Below, piece by piece: positions 1-5,403 of a DNA stretch of 5,403 bases. A program made the position numbers and the translations under genes. Every line of letters starts with the position of its first letter. The first letter of the stretch is position 1. The stretch comes from Spirochaetaceae bacterium (GTDB taxonomy: Bacteria > Spirochaetota > Spirochaetia > B11-G9): assembly GCA_030600745.1 (NCBI GenBank), contig JAUVLL010000240.1, positions 1-5,403 of the forward strand, written 5' to 3'. The notes under the pieces were generated by a model. That model saw only the letters and a program-made list of their open reading frames with translations. It did not search any database and was not told the DNA's origin.

Positions 1-1
1 T

Positions 2-388
2 TCCAGGGTTGCCGACTTTCTTGAAGAAATTGCTACAGCAAGTAAAGAACAGGCAGAAGCTATTGATCAGATAACGCAAGGGTTGGAACAGATAGATCAG
101 GTTACCCAGTCCAATACAGCAAGTGCCGAAGAAAGTGCTGCTGCAGCCGAAGAACTGGCTTCCCAAAGTGTTCAGTTAAAGAACATGGTTGGGACTTTTA
201 AACTAAAAGATTTTCAGGCAGCACCTGCGGTTCAACAAAGACAGCTTGAATATCAGACTCCCAGGCACACTTCCAGGACAGCTGCTCCAATTACACATCC
301 GGCCCCAAAGCACACTGAGACAGGAATAAAACCGGTTGATCCGGCTGCTGTTATTTCACTGAATGATGATGATTTTGACAGATTTTAA
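2..388 (+). CDS. Methyl-accepting chemotaxis protein, C-terminal fragment (5' end outside window)
   Basis: The frame is open from base 2 and gives 128 codons before TAA at 386-388. The TTG at 83 is an internal codon, not a start, because matching MCP sequence continues upstream of it. Residues 1-66 are the end of the cytoplasmic coiled-coil signalling domain, with the alternating Ala/Ser/Glu heptads of the second methylation helix. The Glu pairs in AEESAAAAEELASQ (43-44 and 50-51) and E16-Q17 look like CheR/CheB methylation or deamidation sites. VGTFKL ends the helix. Residues 67-120 form a flexible Pro/Gln/His-rich tail, and the protein ends in acidic-aromatic NDDDFDRF. By family knowledge it relays ligand sensing to CheA/CheW at the membrane-proximal receptor array. 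The sensor domain is not visible, so the ligand is unknown. The family call is very secure. Confidence 0.93.
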   Translation, partial: SRVADFLEEIATASKEQAEAIDQITQGLEQIDQVTQSNTASAEESAAAAEELASQSVQLKNMVGTFKLKDFQAAPAVQQRQLEYQTPRHTSRTAAPITHPAPKHTETGIKPVDPAAVISLNDDDFDRF

Positions 389-399
389 ATAACCACTAT

Positions 400-428
400 G
401 TAGAGACATTGCAATGCAATGTCTCTAC
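400..428. repeat. 29-nt perfect palindrome (GTAG...CTAC), REP-like
   Basis: Two perfect 14-nt arms, GTAGAGACATTGCA and its reverse complement, flank a single central A. It begins 12 nt after the MCP stop codon. No T-tract follows on the plus strand, so it is not a canonical intrinsic terminator, although the hairpin may protect or end the MCP transcript. The outer GTAGAGACA/TGTCTCTAC resembles the palindrome at 1214-1237. The GTAG foot recalls REP elements mobilised by RAYT (TnpA-REP) transposases; that link is inferred. Confidence 0.75.
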
Positions 429-499
429 CATTCCAAAGAGCATTAGATTCCCAAAAAATCTTTAGTTATTAAATATCTATAATAATCAAAATAAATTTC

Positions 500-528
500 T
501 TGAGAAATTCATAAATCCATATTACAAT
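500..528 (+). promoter_or_regulatory. Sigma-70-type promoter for the exported-protein gene
   Basis: TTGAGA (500-505, five of six consensus bases) and TACAAT (523-528, five of six) are separated by exactly 17 nt. They lie in an AT-rich stretch on the correct strand. Transcription would start near 535, giving a leader of roughly 30 nt before the ATG at 564. This implies the downstream gene is transcribed independently of the MCP gene. AT-rich DNA produces chance matches, so this is a good but untested prediction. No operator or riboswitch-like structure is evident around it. Confidence 0.55.
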
Positions 529-531
529 GAA

Positions 532-547
532 AAATAAATAAATAAAT
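532..547 (+). repeat. Short tandem repeat (AAAT)x4 in the leader
   Basis: Four perfect AAAT units lie between the predicted -10 box and the ribosome binding site, within the predicted transcription start and 5' leader. Copy number is low and the surroundings are AT-rich, so it may be only base composition. A change in unit number would alter leader length but not the reading frame. Confidence 0.6.
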
Positions 548-551
548 ACAT

Positions 552-558
552 GGAGAGG
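552..558 (+). promoter_or_regulatory. Ribosome binding site (GGAGAGG)
   Basis: GGAGAGG is a purine-rich Shine-Dalgarno sequence with 5 nt between it and the ATG at 564. It fixes the start of the exported protein, and the signal peptide begins right at that Met. Confidence 0.8.
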
Positions 559-563
559 TTTTC

Positions 564-1199
564 ATGAGACGATTAGTAGTAGTAGTAATTTTATTGTCAG
601 TTATTTCAATTATCCCTCTTTTCAGCCTGAGTGCAGCAGATTTTGACTTTGCATACGGCAAATGGGCGATTTTGGGAGATAGATTGTATCAAAACGATCT
701 TAAAGCAGGCATGGCCAGGGTAAATATCCCTGCACCCCAGGCAGGTTTGATGGTATACGAGTTCAACGTCCGGTATGAGGATGGAGGAACCGATGATATG
801 CATGCTGGTTTTGGACTTCATATTTTTGTAGACAAACCAGCTTCCGGAAGAGCATGGGGAAATGGTAAATCATATCTCCTCTGGTTAAACTATGATGAAA
901 ATGCAAAGGAAATTACAAAGGGACTCAGCGCACAAATATACAAGAGCTTAACTAACAGCAAGATGGAATTGGTAGCTGACATCGATCTTAATGATTATAC
1001 TTATCTTCTTACAGAAGATCTGCTGGATATGGTTATTCCTTTTAAAATGGTTGTCAATGGATTTAATGGAGATGTAAAGATTTATGATCCTACAGATTCC
1101 AGCTACGTTTATAAATTTAACCTTGGTAATAAGGCTCCCCTTACAGGACAATTTATCAGTTTAAGAACCAACAGTATGGGAATCAGCTTCGGCAGATAA
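564..1199 (+). CDS. Sec-exported protein of unknown function, probable concanavalin-like beta-sandwich
   Basis: This is a complete 211-aa gene. The start is set by a well-placed GGAGAGG and by a clear signal peptide: MRR, a hydrophobic core at about residues 4-22, and an S-A-A site suggesting cleavage after Ala25. There is no lipobox and no cysteine anywhere, so it is not a lipoprotein; the mature ~186-aa chain should be periplasmic or exported. There are no further membrane segments. The mature part alternates hydrophobic residues as in beta strands and is rich in aromatics: GKWAILGDRLYQ (32-43), GFGLHIFVD (82-90), GNGKSYLLWLNYD (99-111), and a terminal ISLRTNSMGISF (198-209). That order recalls LamG/concanavalin A-like jelly-roll domains, which often bind glycans; this is inferred from pattern only. 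No catalytic residues are recognisable. It has its own predicted promoter and is convergent with the activase gene. I do not recognise the family. Confidence 0.85.
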   Translation: MRRLVVVVILLSVISIIPLFSLSAADFDFAYGKWAILGDRLYQNDLKAGMARVNIPAPQAGLMVYEFNVRYEDGGTDDMHAGFGLHIFVDKPASGRAWGNGKSYLLWLNYDENAKEITKGLSAQIYKSLTNSKMELVADIDLNDYTYLLTEDLLDMVIPFKMVVNGFNGDVKIYDPTDSSYVYKFNLGNKAPLTGQFISLRTNSMGISFGR

Positions 1200-1213
1200 T
1201 TCTGTATCTTCCA

Positions 1214-1237
1214 GTAGGGGACAGACTTGTCCCCTAC
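1214..1237. repeat. 24-nt palindrome between convergent genes (GTAGGGGACA-GACT-TGTCCCCTAC)
   Basis: Perfect 10-bp arms flank a GACT tetraloop, giving a stable hairpin on either strand. It occupies most of the gap between the stop codons at 1199 (+) and 1252 (-), a position suited to ending transcripts from both sides. Neither strand has a T-tract after the stem, so it is not a standard Rho-independent terminator. It shares the GTAG...GACA/TGTC...CTAC frame with the palindrome at 400-428, suggesting members of one dispersed REP-like family. Confidence 0.75.
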
Positions 1238-1251
1238 AGAAGAAACATCTG

Positions 1252-4200
1252 CTAACCTACAAAGACTCTGTCTTCTTCATGATACTCAGATTTATTAGCC
1301 ACGCCTGCATACTTTAGATATGGAATAATAACATCATTCTTTGGTGTTTCTGTACCATCATAGGTAATTGTTAAAACAGGAACACCAGTCAGGCTCTCAA
1401 TCTCTTTACTCATTGCTTCAGTAATCAATGAGGGGCAGCAGAAAGCCGGATTTGTCTGTATAAATAGAGAAATATCCGGATGTTCTTTCATTATATGGAA
1501 AATTTTAAGAATATTCTCATAACTTTCCCCTTCCTGTTCTATCCTGATATTAAATCTGGCCAGTTCCTTTTCCACTAACGGGTTTTTGGAATTTATCTGC
1601 TTTCCGATATATTTCCCAAGATAATTATGATATCTGCTCTCCAGAACTTCCATAGCCGTTAATAGAGATTTGAACAAAACAAGCTCTTGTAATTTTAACT
1701 CCTTTGTCCATCTTTTAAAAAGGGCACCACTGATAATCTTTGCATAGTCGTTGTAGGGCGTAATAACAACCTCCCCACCGGCTTTTTCAATATACCGAAT
1801 CAAGTCCTGATTCATTACCTCGTTATCCCTCACATAGAGATCTCCAAATATTGCTACCTTGGGTTTATCTGTTTTTCTATACTCAATTTGATCCAGTTTT
1901 TCAATTGCCTGTTTAACAGCATCAGTAAAACTCAATCCTCCAATAAATGCCTTTTTAAAAATATCCCGAGCCTCCAATATAACCCTGTCAGTCTCACCTT
2001 TTATAAGTTCGTAAGGCCTGATCATACATCCGATCTTCTTTAAATTCCCTCCAAACATATAAGCAAAGTAAGTCTTTATAGATACCAGGAGACCAATCTC
2101 CACCATTGTAAGTTCTCCGGTGTAGACACCTGCACCAGACATTTCTATCCCCTCTTTTTCAATAAGACTCTTAATAAAAGAGGGATACATAGCAATATTA
2201 CAAGCCCATCCGGACTTCATCATCCAAAGGACAGTATCCTCGGGTTTAAGATTGTATTTCCTTATATATTCTACATACTCAAGAGTGATTGTATTTACAG
2301 GGATACACTGTCCTGTGTTCATCTTCATACTGGAAGATATCATTTGAGTAGTTTCTTCCAGAACCCTTGCATCAATTCCAACATTCTGCAGGTTGGCAGC
2401 AACTAATGGAAGGACGAAAGGATCCCAGTTAGGTAGAAGAAGAGTTTTACCCTTTAAAGAGGTTTCTATTACAGGAGCTACTGGTAATTTTGATGTTTTT
2501 TTTCTCTTCTTAGTATCAGATTTTAAATGATTACGAAATGCTCTTACACCAGCCTCTATTCTTGTCTCATATCCAACATTTGAATCATGATCATCAATTT
2601 GAAGAATAAGATAAGGTTTTTCATGCTCATCCATAATTCTCTTAAAATATTCCAGGGTAAAAGAATCGGGGGAACACTTGAATGATGTAATAAAAACGGG
2701 ATACAACCCCTCGGTGCGTACACAGTAGTCCGTAGCTGCTAAAATGGCGGCAGGATGGGCCCAGTGGAACTGGTCCAGTAAAATATCCACTGATTTAGAT
2801 GGTTCTACAACAGGCATGGAATCGGTAAAGTAAGTTTCAATTCCAAGAGAAGCAAAAAAATCAGGAATATCCTTATTCATTGAATCAAGGAGCACAGTAT
2901 ATGGCCGACCGGTTAATAGAACTTTGACCTCTCCTTTATCGGGTTCTTTGTATATCTCTTTTAATTTCAGCTTTGTTTCCCTGTAGTATTTTAAAGCCCC
3001 GTCATAAGCTTTTGATACGTCAAGAAAACCGAACTCCCCGGGAATAAACTGATTTAAAGATTTTAGAAGTTCATACTTTGTTTTAAGTTGATTTGCCCTA
3101 TGGTTAATAAGTGGCTTCATACTCGCTATCTCTTTGCCATCGTGTTTAATTCTGGAGGCCAGTGTTGAACTGAATTGTGTGTAGTAACAGAATTTTCTTA
3201 ACCTTGAAGGATTCTTTTCATCCTTTTTATCCTCTATGTGAATGGGTAGAAAAATTATATCAGATTTATCCACCAGACCATCTACGTGGCCATAAAATGC
3301 GGACATAGGAGCGCAAAACTCTGCTCCTGCCATTTTTTTCCCATTGGATATAACATCCGGAAGAAATTCACTTGTAACAGTTTTTATCCCGAGAGTATGA
3401 AAAAATTTCCGCCACAAAGGTATCTCCTCAAAAATCTGAAGCCCCGCAGGAATACCTACTACAGGTAATCCTGAATTTTTAATTTCTTTTAGAGCAAGAG
3501 GAGCAAGAACCTTCCGCCTTACTTTCAACAGTGAAGGAGCCTTTTCCTTTTTAACAAATTTCTTTGTTTTATAATCTCTTCCACAAAGAAACCCATAGGC
3601 AACTTCCTCATCTTTAACTGATGCAATCCTGATCCTGCAATGATTTAAACAAAGGCTGCATGTCTCTGATCGTACAGGAATATTTTCCCTGTAAATATCC
3701 AGGCCCCTGAAAGTGGATACCCCGGCCTGCTCCTCTGCTGCTGTAATGGCAGAACCCAGTGCACCGGTAAGATGACAGTATTTGGAAACAAGAATGGGCC
3801 TTTTTAGTTTTTGTTCAAACGCAGCTACAAGAGCTTTATTTTTTGCAGTCGCCCCCTGGAAAAAGACACGATCACCGATGTTCCCCTCTGTTGCAACCTT
3901 TTGAAGATAGTTCTCACGGACAGAATACAATACCGTTGCAAGTATTTCATTTACACCGTAATTTTTATTTAAATAATGATTTATATCTCTCTCCATAAAA
4001 ACGGTGCATCTGTCACTGGCCAAAGGGGCCCTGGCGCCCTCTGCCAAAGATGCATATTCCGAAAGAGAAACTCCCAGCTTAAGAGCCTGCTCTTCAATAA
4101 AACTGCCTGTACCTGCAGCACAGACCGAATTCATCTGGGAAAAAGTAACAACCCCATTTCTCAGGGTAGTAAACTTTGCATCCTGCCCCCCAATCTCAAT

Positions 4201-5403
4201 TATAGTATCTATTTCAGGGTCAAGTTCTACTGCAGCTCTGGCATGAGCGGAAATTTCATCCAGAATAGTGTCAGCACCCACCAGTTTTCCAATAAATTTT
4301 CGCCCCGATCCGGTGCTTCCTACTGCTGTAAAGTTGAATTTTATATCCTTAGCATCAAGATAAGAAGTAACGGCTTCAAAAATAGCCTGTACAGCTATTA
4401 TAGGCCGACCTGCAGTCTTTGTATAAAATCCTGCAATTGGATTAAATTCAGAATCAATTATTATTGCTTTGGTAGATGTAGAACCAATATCGATACCCAT
4501 AAAAACACTTGAAATACTTCCTGATTCAATTTTCTGATAAATATCAACTTCCACATCAGAAATTTCTTCAGGCATTGTATAGTTATAATGCTCAAGACCG
4601 TCAAAATCAGGATAATCCGAAAGTTTTAGTTCCAAAGGTTCATAAAAATAATCTTTCTTCAAATTATTCGTAGTATGAATAGAGTCCGTAGAAAACTTAG
4701 AATCTCCGGCAATATTATCCTCCAATAACAACTGTGCTGCGCCAATAGAACCAAATAAATGTGCATATTCATGAACTTCAATATTATGACCGATTACTTC
4801 CTCCAGATGTTTGACTACCGACTCATTTCTTGCAACACCACCGGCAAAAATCATGGGGGCATTATCAGCATTGCCACTGATAAGAGTATCCGCAATATTG
4901 TTAGCCAATCCCAAACTAAGTCCATCACAGATTTCCTCCAGAGAGTACCCTTCCTGCTGGGAATGAATAATATCAGTTTTGGCAAATACAGAACATCTGG
5001 AAGCTATTTTCGGGATATCCCCTGTATTCGCCATAGCTTTTGCACTAAGTTCTGCACTGCCTGATAGATTTAATCTTTTTGCCTGCTGATCAAGAAACCC
5101 CCCTGTTCCGGCAGCACAGGAAGTATTTGACTTCATATTGGTATAATTCCCATCTTCATCAAATTCGATCAAAGAAAATTTCTCACCACCAACATTAAGT
5201 ATGGACCTAAAATCATTATAAAAAAGATTCACCCCTTTGATAATTGAAATAGTTATATCAAAATCTACAGATCCGTTATAAATATCAGGAACACTGGATG
5301 TTCTTGCAACTCCAACTACATTTGTATAATCAATTTCAATAAGAAGATCCCTCAGTACTGCAGCCGGCTTCCCCTGATGATATACATATTTATAATCTAA
5401 AAT
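1252..5403 (-). CDS. Giant fused acyl-CoA dehydratase activase (two ATPase modules + two dehydratase-like modules), N-terminus outside window
   Basis: There are 1383 codons from the right edge to TAG at 1252-1254; residue 1 here is the codon at 5401-5403. The family's usual length (~1400 aa) suggests few residues are missing. Activase module 1 (1-230): altered GGEKF (72), CAAGTG (Cys96), SRCSVF (Cys137), GGVARN (188). Activase module 2 (300-560): GIDIGSTSTKA (303), GSTGSG (362), GGQDAKF (405), CAAGTG (Cys428), SDRCTVF (Cys466), QGATAKN (516), GALGSA (547). A motif CSLCLNHC plus CGR follows (Cys582, 585, 589, 607). The DUF2229-like module (647-950) has FCAP (Cys697), CYYTQF (Cys739), TGRPY (831) and FKCSPDS (Cys910). 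After a Lys-rich linker comes a COG3581-like module (985-1377) with GQCIP (Cys1033), WACN (Cys1068) and FCCPS (1322-1323). HgdC-type activases hydrolyse ATP to push a low-potential electron into a [4Fe-4S] dehydratase in the anaerobic cytoplasm; the substrate here is unknown. It is convergent with the exported-protein gene. Confidence 0.92.
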   Translation of the reverse strand: MLDYKYVYHQGKPAAVLRDLLIEIDYTNVVGVARTSSVPDIYNGSVDFDITISIIKGVNLFYNDFRSILNVGGEKFSLIEFDEDGNYTNMKSNTSCAAGTGGFLDQQAKRLNLSGSAELSAKAMANTGDIPKIASRCSVFAKTDIIHSQQEGYSLEEICDGLSLGLANNIADTLISGNADNAPMIFAGGVARNESVVKHLEEVIGHNIEVHEYAHLFGSIGAAQLLLEDNIAGDSKFSTDSIHTTNNLKKDYFYEPLELKLSDYPDFDGLEHYNYTMPEEISDVEVDIYQKIESGSISSVFMGIDIGSTSTKAIIIDSEFNPIAGFYTKTAGRPIIAVQAIFEAVTSYLDAKDIKFNFTAVGSTGSGRKFIGKLVGADTILDEISAHARAAVELDPEIDTIIEIGGQDAKFTTLRNGVVTFSQMNSVCAAGTGSFIEEQALKLGVSLSEYASLAEGARAPLASDRCTVFMERDINHYLNKNYGVNEILATVLYSVRENYLQKVATEGNIGDRVFFQGATAKNKALVAAFEQKLKRPILVSKYCHLTGALGSAITAAEEQAGVSTFRGLDIYRENIPVRSETCSLCLNHCRIRIASVKDEEVAYGFLCGRDYKTKKFVKKEKAPSLLKVRRKVLAPLALKEIKNSGLPVVGIPAGLQIFEEIPLWRKFFHTLGIKTVTSEFLPDVISNGKKMAGAEFCAPMSAFYGHVDGLVDKSDIIFLPIHIEDKKDEKNPSRLRKFCYYTQFSSTLASRIKHDGKEIASMKPLINHRANQLKTKYELLKSLNQFIPGEFGFLDVSKAYDGALKYYRETKLKLKEIYKEPDKGEVKVLLTGRPYTVLLDSMNKDIPDFFASLGIETYFTDSMPVVEPSKSVDILLDQFHWAHPAAILAATDYCVRTEGLYPVFITSFKCSPDSFTLEYFKRIMDEHEKPYLILQIDDHDSNVGYETRIEAGVRAFRNHLKSDTKKRKKTSKLPVAPVIETSLKGKTLLLPNWDPFVLPLVAANLQNVGIDARVLEETTQMISSSMKMNTGQCIPVNTITLEYVEYIRKYNLKPEDTVLWMMKSGWACNIAMYPSFIKSLIEKEGIEMSGAGVYTGELTMVEIGLLVSIKTYFAYMFGGNLKKIGCMIRPYELIKGETDRVILEARDIFKKAFIGGLSFTDAVKQAIEKLDQIEYRKTDKPKVAIFGDLYVRDNEVMNQDLIRYIEKAGGEVVITPYNDYAKIISGALFKRWTKELKLQELVLFKSLLTAMEVLESRYHNYLGKYIGKQINSKNPLVEKELARFNIRIEQEGESYENILKIFHIMKEHPDISLFIQTNPAFCCPSLITEAMSKEIESLTGVPVLTITYDGTETPKNDVIIPYLKYAGVANKSEYHEEDRVFVG

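Noticed and set aside
83..85. TTG start giving a 101-aa protein
   Set aside because: The same frame continues upstream to base 2 with typical MCP coiled-coil sequence, so this is the tail of a longer receptor.
478..483. Perfect TATAAT box upstream of the exported-protein gene
   Set aside because: No acceptable -35 lies 16-18 nt upstream, whereas the TTGAGA/TACAAT pair at 500-528 has both boxes and ideal spacing. It may be a minor start.
1214..1237. Bidirectional Rho-independent terminator
   Set aside because: The hairpin is strong but no T-run follows it on either strand, so it is listed as a palindromic repeat that may still affect transcript ends.
3976..4512. 178-aa plus-strand open frame
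   Set aside because: It lies antisense to the canonical second activase module, has Cys/Ser-rich low-complexity composition unlike a folded protein, and no evident ribosome binding site.
4759..5064. 101-aa plus-strand open frame, and other short frames opposite the large gene or the exported-protein gene
   Set aside because: They are mirror frames of strongly conserved coding sequence, with no family resemblance or translation signals of their own.
5230..5232. GTG as the start codon of the large minus-strand gene
   Set aside because: The frame stays open for 57 more codons to the window edge, and these include an activase-like segment (GVARTSS in the place of GSTGSG). The GTG is internal and the true start lies outside the window.
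1252..5403. BadF/BcrA-type benzoyl-CoA reductase subunit
   Set aside because: Those ATPase subunits are single-module proteins of a four-subunit enzyme. The tandem activases fused to DUF2229 and COG3581-like modules do not match, and no reductase subunit genes are present.

Overview
The window is AT-rich bacterial DNA carrying three protein genes: the 3' end of a methyl-accepting chemotaxis protein (MCP) gene, a complete gene for a small exported protein, and, convergent to them on the minus strand, nearly all of a very large gene for a fused acyl-CoA dehydratase activase. Activases of this family are oxygen-sensitive iron-sulfur ATPases of anaerobes. With an MCP and a Sec-exported protein that looks like a beta-sandwich, this points to a motile, anaerobic (or facultative), probably Gram-negative bacterium. 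The style of the MCP tail and of the exported protein would fit a spirochaete, but no feature here proves the phylum.

Layout: 2-388 (+) is the MCP signalling C-terminus. 389-563 is intergenic and holds a 29-nt perfect palindrome, a good sigma-70-type promoter, a short AAAT repeat and a ribosome binding site. 564-1199 (+) encodes a 211-aa secreted protein without cysteine. 1200-1251 is the gap between convergent genes and is mostly a second GTAG...CTAC palindrome. 1252-5403 (-) is one open frame of 1383 codons that runs off the right edge, so its N-terminus is not in the window.

The large protein is the main point of interest. In order it holds two activase (BadF/BadG/BcrA/BcrD-type ATPase) modules, a four-cysteine motif, a DUF2229-type dehydratase-like module, a Lys-rich linker, and a second dehydratase-like module. 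Normally a homodimeric activase passes ATP-energised electrons to a two-subunit [4Fe-4S] dehydratase. Here the equivalents of all four partners appear to lie in one chain. The first ATPase module has an altered nucleotide-binding motif and the second is canonical. No CoA transferase, dehydrogenase or electron-transfer partner lies in the window, so the substrate cannot be read from context. The three genes show no evident functional link: the first two are separated by a promoter and the third is on the other strand.
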